Positions 9,804 to 18,262 are shown, counted from the stretch's first letter. The stretch: DNA of 38,770 nt from Limosilactobacillus vaginalis DSM 5837 = ATCC 49540 (GCF_000159435.1 NZ_GG693414.1:208125-246894), one strand, 5' to 3'. Numbers and translations are program-made. The notes: generated by a model not told the origin, from the letters alone.

Positions 9804-10514
9804 TTTAGTAATGTGATTCAAATGTTCGTTTAACTCTTGCAGTTCTTTTCGTAATTCCTGGTTTTCCTTCTCAATTTGATCCAATTTATCTTGAATCTGG
9901 TTATTGTCTTCTTGAGAAAAGTAGTCGGTAATTGTACTGGTAATGACCCCGATCAAACCAATCCCGACTAGCATTAATAGGACACCAGCAATTCGGCCGA
10001 TCGTGGTGGTAGGTGAAATGTCACCATAACCGACAGTTGAAGCTGTAGTAATTGCCCACCAAAGAGCGGTGGAAAAATGAGTACCCTCAGAGATGCTGTA
10101 CATTGAAGCAGAAATCAAAAGGACTGCGCAGGTTACATAAAGATAGTACAGGAGACCATCCTTTTCGATAAACCGGTTTAACCGTCCAGTTAATCCAATA
10201 AGACGAACAATTCGTAAAAAGGTGAAAACCCGACTAACCCGGTTCCACCGGAAGATCCAGGCAAGACCATTCACGGGGATAATTGAGAGCAGGTCAAAGA
10301 TATTATGCTTGAAGAACTTTTTCTTATCCTTGGCAAGATAAAATCGGGTAAAGTAATCAATTGCAAAGATAACCAGAATCCCATCATTAACCGTCTTGAA
10401 TGGCTCGTTATTGATATTAAGCTCATGAGCAAAGTCAAATGCAATTAATAGAATCGAAATAACCGCTAAGAGGGCCATGGTAAGAAGATATAAAATGTAT
10501 ACTTGACGTTTCAA
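9798..10514 (-). CDS. Voltage-gated-like potassium channel, six-TM
   Basis: 238 residues. Hydrophobic segments S1-S6 are present; S4 (about 92-115) carries regularly spaced arginines, and the pore loop holds the selectivity filter TVGYGD at residues 160-165. The C-terminus (about 200-236) is charged and heptad-like, a probable coiled coil for tetramer assembly. It would conduct K+ across the cell membrane. It starts with TTG 10514 behind AAGGAAG; the next ATG would cut into S1. It lies 21 bp downstream of the polyprenyl synthase gene on the same strand, so co-transcription is possible. Confidence 0.92.
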   Translation of the reverse strand: MKRQVYILYLLTMALLAVISILLIAFDFAHELNINNEPFKTVNDGILVIFAIDYFTRFYLAKDKKKFFKHNIFDLLSIIPVNGLAWIFRWNRVSRVFTFLRIVRLIGLTGRLNRFIEKDGLLYYLYVTCAVLLISASMYSISEGTHFSTALWWAITTASTVGYGDISPTTTIGRIAGVLLMLVGIGLIGVITSTITDYFSQEDNNQIQDKLDQIEKENQELRKELQELNEHLNHITKG

Positions 10515-10535
10515 TTTAGCTTAACTTCCTTATTC

Positions 10536-11513
10536 TTACATTGAGCGGTCCAAGAGTTGGATGGTGACCTTTTTGAGAAGCTTTTGAGTAGGACTTGTTG
10601 GTAATTCATCAATTAATTGTAATGCTTTGTTAGTAAACTTACCAGCCAGCTCGTGTGCTTGTTTAACACCGCCATATTGATTAACCAATCGCTGAACTTC
10701 TTGAGTATCTTCAACCGTCATTTCCTGCTTTTTAGCGAGGTACGGGTCAAGTTCTTTATGGTGCTCTTTTAAGACCAGGAGAAGCGGTAGGGAATAAACA
10801 CCGGTAGCGAGGTCTTCAAGAATCGGCTTGTTTAATTTCTTATTGGTGGTGTAGTCCAACATATCATCTAGAATTTGGAAGGTAATTCCGATATTTTGCC
10901 CGATATGTTTAGCAAGGTGAACAGTTCTAGCATCAGCACCGCCAAAGTGTGCTCCTTCTTGGGCAGCCAGACTAAAGAGGGTCGCTGTTTTACCGTTAAT
11001 ATTCCGATAATATTCGAGAAGTGATTGTTGTTGATAACGTTGATTCATTTGTCCAAGTTCACCAGCAAGAATTTTACGCATTGCTTGAGCGTTCGTTGCT
11101 AGGTAAGGTGAACTCTCCATGGTTTCAACTAACAGGTCGAAGAAAACAGTAAATAATAAGTCGCCACTATATACCGCTGTGTCTTTTCCAAAAGCTTTTT
11201 GAATGCTTGGGGCACCACGTCGTTCAGGGGAGTCATCAATTACATCATCATGAATTAGGGTTGCCATGTGGAGAATTTCCAATGAGGAAGCAATTTTGAT
11301 TAATTTAGAACTGTTCCAACTATTCTTGCCACCTAGTCGGGCAAAGGTTAGGCAGAAAGCAGGGCGGAGGTATTTACCGCCCTTTGAAGCCATTTGCTTT
11401 AGTGCTGCTTGTAAATCAGTATTATTAACGGTTATTCGCTGATTAATCAGGTGATTGACTTCCTCAAGTGCGTTATTAAGCTGTGGGTCACTACGGAAAT
11501 AATGTTTGTCCAT
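10536..11513 (-). CDS. Polyprenyl diphosphate synthase (menaquinone side chain)
   Basis: 325 residues, trans-isoprenyl diphosphate synthase fold. Both aspartate-rich motifs are visible: LIHDDVIDDSPERRG and ILDDMLDYT; GGKYLRP and GKTA are also typical. It extends FPP/GGPP with isopentenyl diphosphate to a long chain, here probably the side chain for the adjacent MenA. ATG 11513 follows AAAGGAA; the open frame runs further upstream to 11669 but would overlap menA. It is divergent from menA across 73 bp or less. Chain length cannot be assigned without modelling. Confidence 0.9.
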   Translation of the reverse strand: MDKHYFRSDPQLNNALEEVNHLINQRITVNNTDLQAALKQMASKGGKYLRPAFCLTFARLGGKNSWNSSKLIKIASSLEILHMATLIHDDVIDDSPERRGAPSIQKAFGKDTAVYSGDLLFTVFFDLLVETMESSPYLATNAQAMRKILAGELGQMNQRYQQQSLLEYYRNINGKTATLFSLAAQEGAHFGGADARTVHLAKHIGQNIGITFQILDDMLDYTTNKKLNKPILEDLATGVYSLPLLLVLKEHHKELDPYLAKKQEMTVEDTQEVQRLVNQYGGVKQAHELAGKFTNKALQLIDELPTSPTQKLLKKVTIQLLDRSM

Positions 11514-11586
11514 TGAATGATAATTCCTTTGTATTGGTGTACTATCATATTGTAACAATATTTTTAAATGAATGGGAAGTATGAAT

Positions 11587-12486
11587 GTGTCATTAGATGT
11601 CTTTTTAGAGTTAGTTGAGATTAAAGCCAAAACTGCTAGTATTCTCCCGATGCTTCTCGGGGTCTGCATGAGTGTTTATTACTATCACTCATTTAACCTT
11701 ATTAACTCAATTCTCTTTTTTATTGCAATGCTCCTCTTTAATATGGCCGTTGATATGATGGATAATTATAACGATTATAATCATGCGGTTGATACTGAGG
11801 ATTACAAGAAGAATACCAATATCATTGGTCGGGAAAAGATCTCCCCACGTCTTGTCTTAACCTTGATCCTAATTTTTAGCATTATCGCTGCCGGGATTGG
11901 AATTTATCTTGTTACCCGAGTGGGGTTACCCCTGCTTTGGATGGGAATCTTTTGTTTCGCTGTGGGGATCTTGTATTCTTCAGGACCATTTCCGATGAAC
12001 GGGTTACCGGTCGGTGAATTCTTTTCTGGCTTTACGATGGGTTTCATGATCATGCTGATTTCGGTTTATATCAATAAAACCGGTATCTTTGATTGGAGTT
12101 GGAGCAACCTACTTAAAATTTGGTTAGTCGCTTTGCCATGTGAACTATGGATTTCAAACCTGATGCTTGCTAATAATATTTGTGATGCTCAGGAAGATGA
12201 GGATAATCATCGTCACACCATTATTCATTTTATCGGTGTTCAACAGGGATTAAATAGTTTTACCACTAAAAACGTGATCGCCTTTTTAGCAATTATTACA
12301 GCCGTTATGGCACGCCTAGCCCCTTGGACTATGCTGCTTACCCTGTTAATCATCCCGTTCGTCGTCAAACAAACAAAGCTTCTGTACCACGAACAAGTCA
12401 AAAAACGCACCTTCCCCTGTGCCGTTAAAATTCTCCTCGTCGGCTCCCTTGCCCAAGTAATAACATATGGGGTGGGAGTGTTATAG
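11587..12486 (+). CDS. menA: 1,4-dihydroxy-2-naphthoate polyprenyltransferase
   Basis: About 299 residues with eight or nine hydrophobic helices, UbiA superfamily. It attaches the polyprenyl chain to DHNA in the membrane, giving demethylmenaquinone. The two Mg-diphosphate motifs are seen as DMMDNYNDYNHAVD and NNICDAQEDEDNH. GTG 11587 gives the N-terminus MSLDVFLELVEIKAKT with GGGAAG seven nt upstream; ATG 11572 and 11581 are in frame but have no well-spaced site. It is divergent from the polyprenyl synthase and convergent with menG. The stop is followed after 4 nt by a structured repeat. Confidence 0.9.
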   Translation: MSLDVFLELVEIKAKTASILPMLLGVCMSVYYYHSFNLINSILFFIAMLLFNMAVDMMDNYNDYNHAVDTEDYKKNTNIIGREKISPRLVLTLILIFSIIAAGIGIYLVTRVGLPLLWMGIFCFAVGILYSSGPFPMNGLPVGEFFSGFTMGFMIMLISVYINKTGIFDWSWSNLLKIWLVALPCELWISNLMLANNICDAQEDEDNHRHTIIHFIGVQQGLNSFTTKNVIAFLAIITAVMARLAPWTMLLTLLIIPFVVKQTKLLYHEQVKKRTFPCAVKILLVGSLAQVITYGVGVL

Positions 12487-12490
12487 AGTT

Positions 12491-12597
12491 AGAGTGCGAG
12501 CCCGTTAAAACCTTCCGGTGGCTAACGATTTCTCCGACGAACGACGTCTTGTCGTCGGAGTCGGAGGTCGTTAGCTCGAGGAAGGTTAGGGCGAGCA
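12491..12597 (+). repeat. Structured intergenic repeat A1, 3' of menA
   Basis: A 107-bp element, the same as 17709-17815 except for one base (G12498 against A17716). It folds into a three-tier hairpin: GCCC/GGGC, AACCTTCC (12509-12516) with GGAAGGTT (12580-12587), GCTAACGA (12521-12528) with TCGTTAGC (12568-12575), and CTCCGACGA (12532-12540) with TCGTCGGAG (12552-12560). It starts four bases after the menA stop. No other terminator for menA was seen, so it may act in the 3' UTR. Confidence 0.85.
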
Positions 12598-12700
12598 GAT
12601 CTTAGCTATGTTGCATTGGGGGTGGCGGTCGTGGCGAGCAGATCTAGGCTCTGTAGCAGTAGAACGTTAGGTTGCGCACCTTTCTTTCTATCCCGTTGCC
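12598..12700 (+). repeat. Degenerate modules trailing repeat A1
   Basis: Two further copies of a GCGAGCAGATCT...TGT(T/A)GCA module begin at about 12591 and 12634 and decay toward 12700. Related modules trail the other two copies at 17809, 17871, 32112 and 32209. No coding capacity is apparent in this stretch. Confidence 0.6.
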
Positions 12701-12730
12701 CTAAAACTCAATAAGTGAACAAACGAAGAA

Positions 12731-12769
12731 AAGGACCAGGAAGAAACAATTTGTTTCTTTCTGGTCCTT
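12731..12769 (-). terminator. Intrinsic terminator of menG
   Basis: A 19-bp stem: AAGGACCAG plus GAAGAAACAA pairs with TTGTTTCTTT plus CTGGTCCTT, followed on the minus strand by TTTTCTT. Confidence 0.8.
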
Positions 12770-12818
12770 AACTATTGCCAGTAATTTCCGAATTTACTGA
12801 GTCTAATTCGTAGCTTGT

Positions 12819-13523
12819 TTATTCTTTAATCCCAAAATGAATTGCTGCAGCACCAAAATTAAGTGATGAATAATTGACGGCCTTAAATCCGGCATCAGCC
12901 ATCATTCTGGCTAACTGATCAGCGGAAACAAATTGCTGACTTGTCTTCTTGAGGTATTGATAATCTTTGACATGGCCGCCAGCAAGCTTGGCCAAGTAAG
13001 GAAATGCCTTAAAGTAAGCTTTCCAGCCAACCCTGATCAGTGAATTTGTCGGCTGTGACATCTCCAGAACACCTAATTGGCCACCAGGTTTCAATACCCG
13101 ATAAATTTCGCTTAATGCTTTATCCGCATCTGGAACATTCCGCAGACCAAAACCAATCGTAACAATATCAAATGATTCGTCCTCTAACGGCAAGTCCATT
13201 GCGTCCCCATTAATCAAGATGAGGTTCGGAATTGTCTTGGCCTTTTGTTCAGCAATTTTTAGCATTGCCGCATTGAAATCAACACCGGTAACGCGTCCTT
13301 GTGGTAAGCGATTAGCCAGTGCAATTGCTAGGTCACCGGTTCCACAGCACACATCAAGGGCTTTAATTCCTGGCTTGAATTCTAAACCAGCTAAAAGCTT
13401 TTTCCGCCAGAGTTTTTGCGTCCCAAGGCTAATAATATTGTTAAGTTTGTCATAGTTAGGCGCAACTCTGGTAAACATTTCATTAACTTCAGATTCATTT
13501 TTAAGGTGATTTGTTTTTGTCAT
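12819..13523 (-). CDS. menG: Demethylmenaquinone methyltransferase
   Basis: 234 residues, class I SAM-dependent methyltransferase of the UbiE/MenG family. It methylates demethylmenaquinone, the last step to menaquinone. Markers are the N-terminal MFTRVAPNYDKLN, the SAM loop LDVCCGTGDLA, VDFNAAML, GFGLRNVPD and LKPGGQL. ATG 13523 is preceded by AAAGG. It is encoded 13 bp after an MFS gene on the same strand and convergent with menA. Together with menA and the polyprenyl synthase it completes only the tail end of menaquinone synthesis. Confidence 0.93.
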   Translation of the reverse strand: MTKTNHLKNESEVNEMFTRVAPNYDKLNNIISLGTQKLWRKKLLAGLEFKPGIKALDVCCGTGDLAIALANRLPQGRVTGVDFNAAMLKIAEQKAKTIPNLILINGDAMDLPLEDESFDIVTIGFGLRNVPDADKALSEIYRVLKPGGQLGVLEMSQPTNSLIRVGWKAYFKAFPYLAKLAGGHVKDYQYLKKTSQQFVSADQLARMMADAGFKAVNYSSLNFGAAAIHFGIKE

Positions 13524-13536
13524 ACTGATAACCTTT

Positions 13537-14748
13537 CTAGTTGGTAGCTGGCTTCTTTGGTTGCACTAATACAATCAAGATAAAATTAATTAACAGTGTT
13601 AGTCCTGTAATTGCAAAGACCATTGGGTATGAGGAAAGTCCAGAAATAATCGAGCCGAGAAGGGAACCAAAAACAGCTCCGCCAGCTTGGAACGACTGGT
13701 TAATGCTGAAGACCCGTCCAAAGGCTTCTGTTGGCACGTTCAGTGTTAACACAGTCTGGGCGGCAGGCATTAATGCTGCATTGGCTAAACCGAGAAGGAA
13801 GCGCCAAAAAGCTAATGACCATGGTGAATGGGTAAAGGTCATTGGAACAAACAGGATAAATGCGGTGATTAAACCAATTCGCAAGACTTTTTCCGGGCCA
13901 ATTTCGTCCATCGTGTGACCAACTTTTGAAGCAGCAATGAGGGTTCCTAATCCCGGGGTTGCAGCAACGATCCCAGCAACAAAGGCGATGTTACCGTGGT
14001 TATGCATTAACTGACGAACATACAGACTAATGATTGGACTAATTGACATCGATGAAGCCATAACGATAAGCGTCGTTAGGAAAGTAACGAAAATCAATTT
14101 GCGGTTTGGAATTTCAGCCATAACTTCCTTGATTGGCCGCATCTTTTCCTTCTTAATTGGTTTGAAATGCCGTTCCTTAACTAGGAATGTCGTGCTGAGA
14201 AAGACGCAGAACATCAAGAAACCAGTAATGAAGAATGGAACCCGGTAGCCGAATGCTCCCGAGAGGACCCCACCAAGTAGCGGACCAACAAGGTTTCCGG
14301 CAATCCCAGCGGTTGAAATTGCCGACATCGCCCAACCGGACTTGCTATGGGGAGTTTCTCCGGCAATTAAGGCCGCCGCATTGTTGATATACCCAGAAAA
14401 GCCCCCTTGTAAAAACCGCATTCCAATAATCATCCACGCTGACTGTGAAAGACCAGTGATAAAAATTGTGCACGCCATTACTCCGGAGGCCCGCATACAC
14501 ATTAATTTACGTCCCTTTTGATCGGCCAAACTGCCCCAAAGCGGTGAGACGATTGCCTGGCTGACAAAGGTGGCCCCAAATGCTAATCCTGAGTAGAAAT
14601 TTAGTTGAAATTTTGAAAAGTTACCAAGCTCATTGATAAATAGTGAAACGAATGGCATAGTCATTGAGAATCCCATCCCGGTTATAAAACAGCCAATCCA
14701 TAATGAATAGAATGTTTTACGCCACAGGGGAGATAGCTCAGAATCCAT
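13537..14748 (-). CDS. MFS multidrug-type exporter, 12-TM (MdtG-like)
   Basis: 403 residues with about twelve hydrophobic helices. The MFS motif A is seen in the loop GSLADQKGRK, and motif C-like glycines in GIAGNLVGPLLGG suggest a drug:proton antiporter. It would export small toxic compounds; the substrate is unknown. ATG 14748 follows AAAGGAG by 11 nt. It is upstream of menG on the same strand with a 13-bp gap, so menG may be expressed from its transcript, although no functional link is obvious. Confidence 0.88.
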   Translation of the reverse strand: MDSELSPLWRKTFYSLWIGCFITGMGFSMTMPFVSLFINELGNFSKFQLNFYSGLAFGATFVSQAIVSPLWGSLADQKGRKLMCMRASGVMACTIFITGLSQSAWMIIGMRFLQGGFSGYINNAAALIAGETPHSKSGWAMSAISTAGIAGNLVGPLLGGVLSGAFGYRVPFFITGFLMFCVFLSTTFLVKERHFKPIKKEKMRPIKEVMAEIPNRKLIFVTFLTTLIVMASSMSISPIISLYVRQLMHNHGNIAFVAGIVAATPGLGTLIAASKVGHTMDEIGPEKVLRIGLITAFILFVPMTFTHSPWSLAFWRFLLGLANAALMPAAQTVLTLNVPTEAFGRVFSINQSFQAGGAVFGSLLGSIISGLSSYPMVFAITGLTLLINFILIVLVQPKKPATN

Positions 14749-14811
14749 ATAAATATTTGCTCCTTTTTTAGTCGTAGTAACTATGAGTATAACAAGTTCA
14801 CGGTAAAGAAG

Positions 14812-16179
14812 CTAATTCTGGTTAGCGCTTTTGATTCTTAAATAATGGTAGAAACTAAGGATCATGAGAACAACCATGATAACGGTTGCCCACATTCCGT
14901 AGCGGATCCCGGTTACTAATGAAGCCGGTGTATTAGCAATAACTACGCAGAGGGTAACTGAAACAGCACCGAAGACTTGACGCAGAGTGTTGTTTAGCGC
15001 AGTACCGTGACTATTTTCTTCTTGGTTCAGGTCAGAAAATGCTTCTGACAGTGCCGGACTAAAGACAAAGGCGTTCCCAATCATCCGGAGCATGTAGGTT
15101 AAGGTAAGGAAGACAATGGACGAATGGCGGTTAACGAGAACCAACGGAACCGAAGCAACCAGCATAATGACTGCCCCGATCGTAATCAGCCATTTCGGAC
15201 CGTATTGATCATAGAGCCGGCCGACAATTGATGCGGTAATGGCATTAGCGATTGCTCCTGGAAGCAGAATTAATCCAGAAAGGAAACTTCCCATTCCAAT
15301 AATTTTTTCCGTATAGATTGGAATTAACTGTTCAGTTCCTAACAGGACCATGAAAGTAAATACACCAACAATCGTCATCCAGCGGAACGATGGGTAAGCA
15401 AAAATTTGGACTTTAAGCATCGGATTCTTTAGGTGAAGCTGCCGTTTGACAAAGCCGCCAATAACAATGAAACCGCTGATTAACATTATTAAGCCGTACC
15501 AAAGATTGATCTGGAAAACTGTTAAACTCCCGAGGGCTAATCCAGAACCAACTAACGAGATGATGACGGAGATGTAATCGATCTTGATCGGTCGTGGAGT
15601 GGAGAAGTTAGGTAGCTTTAAGTAGCCGATAATAAAGGCCAGAATCATTAGTGGCAGGACGAGAATGAATAGCCAGCGCCACGAAAGAAATTCGAGGATT
15701 AATCCCGAAATTGTAGGACCGAGGGCCGGAGCGGCAGAAATGACGAGACTTGAAAGACCAAGGACCGATCCGCGCTTTTCGATTGGATAAATTGAAATCA
15801 TTGTCGTCATTTGAAAGGTCATTAGCATTCCACTAGCACATGCCTGGATCAACCGGGCAATTAAAAGACTTGCAAAATTATTGGCAAAACAGCCCACTAG
15901 TGTCCCGACAAGAAAGGTCCCGATAATTCCAATAAAGACGTGCCGGTTAGTGAACTTTTCGTACATGTTTGATGAAAGCGGGGTCACAATCCCGATAATC
16001 AGGGTATACCCGGTTGTTAACCATTGAACGGCATTCAATGAAACGTGAAGATCTTCCTGAATAACGGGAAGCGCTGTTACCATCATTGTTTGACTTGCTA
16101 AACTGATAAAACATGAGCCAAGCAGGACGATCGTAATAATTTTCCGGACCCGTGGGCTTACTTCTCCATTTTGATTCAC
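14812..16179 (-). CDS. MFS exporter, DHA2 (14-TM) type
   Basis: 455 residues with about fourteen hydrophobic helices. N-terminal ALPVIQEDLHVS, WLTTGYTL and the motif C ALGPTISGLIL followed by WRWLFILVLP are the usual signature of the DHA2 drug:H+ antiporters (LmrB/EmrB relatives). Its start is probably GTG 16179, which has AAAGGAG seven nt upstream; ATG 16224, in the same frame, lacks a site. It is encoded 63 bp before the other MFS gene on the same strand. The substrate cannot be inferred. Confidence 0.88.
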   Translation of the reverse strand: MNQNGEVSPRVRKIITIVLLGSCFISLASQTMMVTALPVIQEDLHVSLNAVQWLTTGYTLIIGIVTPLSSNMYEKFTNRHVFIGIIGTFLVGTLVGCFANNFASLLIARLIQACASGMLMTFQMTTMISIYPIEKRGSVLGLSSLVISAAPALGPTISGLILEFLSWRWLFILVLPLMILAFIIGYLKLPNFSTPRPIKIDYISVIISLVGSGLALGSLTVFQINLWYGLIMLISGFIVIGGFVKRQLHLKNPMLKVQIFAYPSFRWMTIVGVFTFMVLLGTEQLIPIYTEKIIGMGSFLSGLILLPGAIANAITASIVGRLYDQYGPKWLITIGAVIMLVASVPLVLVNRHSSIVFLTLTYMLRMIGNAFVFSPALSEAFSDLNQEENSHGTALNNTLRQVFGAVSVTLCVVIANTPASLVTGIRYGMWATVIMVVLMILSFYHYLRIKSANQN

Positions 16180-16311
16180 ACTATTACTCCTTTGCTTTTT
16201 AAGGTTACTAAAATAGTTTACCATGGAGTGTCAAATCAATTGCTGCTTCTTTAACGAATTCTTTGGTACAATTATTGGTGAAGTGTAATTTTAGGAGAAG
16301 GAGCAGACTTA

Positions 16312-17166
16312 ATGAAAACGAGGATTGCAGTTTTTTCAGACGTTCATGGAAACCTGAGTGCAATGCGTGCAATGTACCGTGATAGCCGCCAACAGCACGT
16401 TGATCAGTATTGGTTTGTGGGCGACTTGTTGATGCCAGGACCAAGTGTTAGCGAAATCTGGCGGTTGCTTAAGATCATTAATCCAAGCGTGATCGTTCGG
16501 GGAAACTGGGATGATCTGGTGGTTAATGGTGTCCGGGGAAAGATTGATGTTAAGTATCCGTCTCATATTTACTTTGCTCGGTTAGCCCAATATGTCGGTC
16601 AAAGTGCTCCGCGGGGGATGGTTGATGAAATCGCTAGCTGGCCTCTCCATGTTACCAAGAAGGTTGGCCCCCTGAATTTTGGTATTTCCCATAATTTACC
16701 ATGGTTAAATATGGGACAGGATCTATTTCCAACTCAATCAACTAAGAATTTCGATCAGGTCTTTACCCCAGCTGACCCGCCAATTGACGTTGCAATCTAT
16801 GCCCATGTCCACCATGAAATTATGCGGTATGCAAGTGACGAGCGAATTGTCATGAATCCTGGAGCTGTTGGCGAGCCATTTAACGGTTGGGATAAATTGC
16901 ACCGAGACATGCGGGCCCATTACTTGGTAATCGAGGTTGATGATCTCGGGATGGCATCCGTCAACTTCCGTCATGTTGGCTACGATCGAAAGGCAGAGCA
17001 GGCGATTGCGGATCAGTCCGCTGTTCCCTATGTTGAGCTATACGATTTGATGATGCATACCGGGAGGGCCTATACGCATGATCCCGAAAAATTAACCCGG
17101 CTGAATCAAAAATATGGTTATGCCACTCAGTATTTAGACTACTGCAAACGGCTTGGTCAAAATTAG
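16312..17166 (+). CDS. Calcineurin-like metallophosphoesterase
   Basis: 284 residues. The metal-binding motifs occur in order: FSDVHGN (DxH), FVGDLL (GD), RGNWDD (GNxD variant), GISHN and YAHVHHE (HxH). These define the metallophosphoesterase superfamily, in the branch of YfcE/ApaH-type phosphodiesterases; the substrate is open. About 60 residues after the last motif have no recognised feature. ATG 16312 follows AAGGAG by eight nt. It is divergent from the DHA2 exporter. Confidence 0.85.
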   Translation: MKTRIAVFSDVHGNLSAMRAMYRDSRQQHVDQYWFVGDLLMPGPSVSEIWRLLKIINPSVIVRGNWDDLVVNGVRGKIDVKYPSHIYFARLAQYVGQSAPRGMVDEIASWPLHVTKKVGPLNFGISHNLPWLNMGQDLFPTQSTKNFDQVFTPADPPIDVAIYAHVHHEIMRYASDERIVMNPGAVGEPFNGWDKLHRDMRAHYLVIEVDDLGMASVNFRHVGYDRKAEQAIADQSAVPYVELYDLMMHTGRAYTHDPEKLTRLNQKYGYATQYLDYCKRLGQN

Positions 17167-17180
17167 TCAGACTTTTTTTC

Positions 17181-17209
17181 TTGTAAGTCTTACAAAAAGT
17201 TAGTATAAT
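17181..17209 (+). promoter_or_regulatory. Promoter of rpsN
   Basis: TTGTAA (17181-17186), a 17-bp spacer and a consensus TATAAT (17204-17209). It would give a leader of about 217 nt before rpsN. Confidence 0.7.
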
Positions 17210-17215
17210 TATATT

Positions 17216-17433
17216 TAATGAATTGTTCGCAAATGTTGATTAATGATGTGGGTTCTCATTTTCACTACAATCTGATGAGAGCACGTTACGCTGTTACAGT
17301 CGCTTTGAAATATTAGCTAAACTAATCGGAAAAATTTAATACGGGCCTTAACCATTAGTTTGTTAATGTTTCGCTTATTTGTTATTAATAGCTAATTTAC
17401 AAATAATATGAATACAAAGGAGATCTTTAATTT
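17216..17433 (+). promoter_or_regulatory. Long untranslated leader of rpsN
   Basis: About 217 nt between the predicted transcription start and the rpsN ATG. It holds a hairpin TCTCAT/ATGAGA, and an inverted repeat TTAAC-N9-GTTAA at 17348-17366. A 27-codon ORF at 17233 has no ribosome site. No known riboswitch or T-box consensus was recognised. Ribosome site AAAGGAG is at 17416. Confidence 0.45.
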
Positions 17434-17703
17434 ATGGCAAAGAAGTCAAAGATTGCTAAGTTGAAGCACCAAGAAGCACTGGTAAAGAAGTATGCTGAAA
17501 AGCGGAAACAATTAAAGGCACAAGGGGACTACATTGCATTATCCAAGCTGCCACGTAATTCCAGCGCTGTTCGTTTACACAACCGTGACCGTTACGATGG
17601 CCGTCCTCACGCTTACATGCGCAAATTTGGCATGTCCCGGTTAACTTTCCGTGAACTCGCCCACAAAGGCCAAATCCCAGGTGTAAGAAAGGCTAGTTGG
17701 TAG
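17434..17703 (+). CDS. rpsN: Ribosomal protein S14, zinc-finger-free paralogue type
   Basis: 89 residues. AKKSKIAK at the start and the C-terminal [14 protein letters not shown] and [11 protein letters not shown] are diagnostic of S14. The CxxC zinc-ribbon cysteines of the short S14 are missing; there is no cysteine at all. In Bacillota this longer, zinc-independent form is often an accessory gene induced when zinc is short, separate from the S14 in the main ribosomal operon. It stands alone here, with a long leader and a structured repeat starting five bases after the stop. Zinc control is inference. Confidence 0.95.
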   Translation: MAKKSKIAKLKHQEALVKKYAEKRKQLKAQGDYIALSKLPRNSSAVRLHNRDRYDGRPHAYMRKFGMSRLTFRELAHKGQIPGVRKASW

Positions 17704-17708
17704 GCAAC

Positions 17709-17815
17709 AGAGTGCAAGCCCGTTAAAACCTTCCGGTGGCTAACGATTTCTCCGACGAACGACGTCTTGTCGTCGGAGTCGGAGGTCGTTAGCTCGAGGA
17801 AGGTTAGGGCGAGCA
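17709..17815 (+). repeat. Structured intergenic repeat A2, 3' of rpsN
   Basis: 107 bp, identical to A1 (12491-12597) except at one base. The predicted hairpin spans 17718-17810 with the same three stems. It begins five bases after the rpsN stop and lies in the same orientation as the gene. No conventional T-tailed terminator separates it from rpsN. Confidence 0.85.
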
Positions 17816-17935
17816 CATTTCTACTCAGTTGCATTAGAAAACCTGAGGTTGCTGGCTCTAGCAAGTTCCTGGCGAGCAGATCTTGGCTATGTTGTATCGG
17901 AGTCGGAAGTCGTTAGCTCTAGCAAGTTCCTGGCG
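17816..17935 (+). repeat. Two 3'-half copies of the A repeat
   Basis: Two tandem partial units follow A2. One ends TTGCTGGCTCTAGCAAGTTC (about 17849-17868) and the next contains GGAGTCGGAAGTCGTTAGCT, which resembles the 3' half of A1. Each unit ends in CTGGCGA. They look like truncated or decayed copies without the 5' half of the hairpin. Confidence 0.6.
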
Positions 17936-17940
17936 AAGGA

Positions 17941-18040
17941 GTGAACCAAAAAACTTGTTTTCGTCTGTGGACTCTCGCAAGTATGATTAGGCTTCTTACT
18001 ATCAACTTGTTGATGAAAGAAGTCAATCAGCTACTGCGCC
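17941..18040 (-). repeat. Module B, inverted copy (matches 32269-32373)
   Basis: Read on the minus strand, this segment aligns with 32269-32373: it runs from GCGCAGTAGCTGA through ATCAACAAGTTGAT to TGGTTCAC. Both copies keep a stem (GGCTTCT/AGAAGTC here, GGCTTT/AAAGCC there) around the ATCAAC/GTTGAT core, and a second small hairpin near the GGTTCAC end. Confidence 0.7.
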
Positions 18041-18083
18041 CATTTCTACTCAGTTCCCTAGTATGCATTCCCCTAAACCATTG

Positions 18084-18112
18084 TTAACATGATCACGATC
18101 ATGTGCTATACT
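18084..18112 (+). promoter_or_regulatory. Upstream promoter P1 with palindromic operator
   Basis: TTAACA (18084-18089), a 17-bp spacer and TATACT (18107-18112) with an extended TGC. The spacer holds a perfect inverted repeat CATGATC-AC-GATCATG (18088-18103), placed to block polymerase. The regulator is unknown. The transcript would run into the terminator at 18225. Confidence 0.65.
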
Positions 18113-18118
18113 GGTATG

Positions 18119-18262
18119 CATAATAGTTAAGTAAATAAGAATTTAATTTAGATAGAGAGTATGACAGTCTTCTTAAATCAGTAATTTTACTGGTTTGAGA
18201 GAACTGTTTTTATAAACAACCATTATGACCTTATTCGATTTCGGATAGGGTCATTTTAGTTT
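18119..18262 (+). ncRNA. Candidate short leader RNA or small RNA before ahpC
   Basis: From P1 to the terminator at 18225-18260 lies about 144 nt without a convincing gene. It has a 10-bp hairpin AAATCAGTAA/TTACTGGTTT (18175-18196) and a smaller TGTTT/AAACA hairpin, then the terminator. A seven-codon ORF at 18161 has only a weak ribosome site. It could be a small RNA or an attenuated leader of ahpC. Confidence 0.4.
18225..18260 (+). terminator. Intrinsic terminator or attenuator upstream of ahpC
   Basis: A 13-bp stem, ATGACCTTATTCG (18225-18237) with CGGATAGGGTCAT (18242-18254), loop ATTT, then TTTTAGTTT. It sits between promoters P1 and P2. Confidence 0.75.

Noticed and set aside
11514-11669. 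N-terminal extension of the polyprenyl synthase to 11669
   Set aside because: It would overlap the divergent menA gene; ATG 11513 has a ribosome site and gives the normal family length.
12491-12700. CRISPR array or tRNA-like element at the GC-rich repeats
   Set aside because: There are no regularly spaced identical repeats with unique spacers and no cloverleaf; the units are long hairpins and degenerate copies.
17233-17316. 27-codon ORF in the rpsN leader as a leader peptide
   Set aside because: No ribosome site, no run of regulatory codons and no terminator downstream; kept only as a remark.
17613-17864. 83-codon minus-strand ORF across the end of rpsN and repeat A2
   Set aside because: It overlaps a certain gene and a structured repeat and has no ribosome site or family resemblance.
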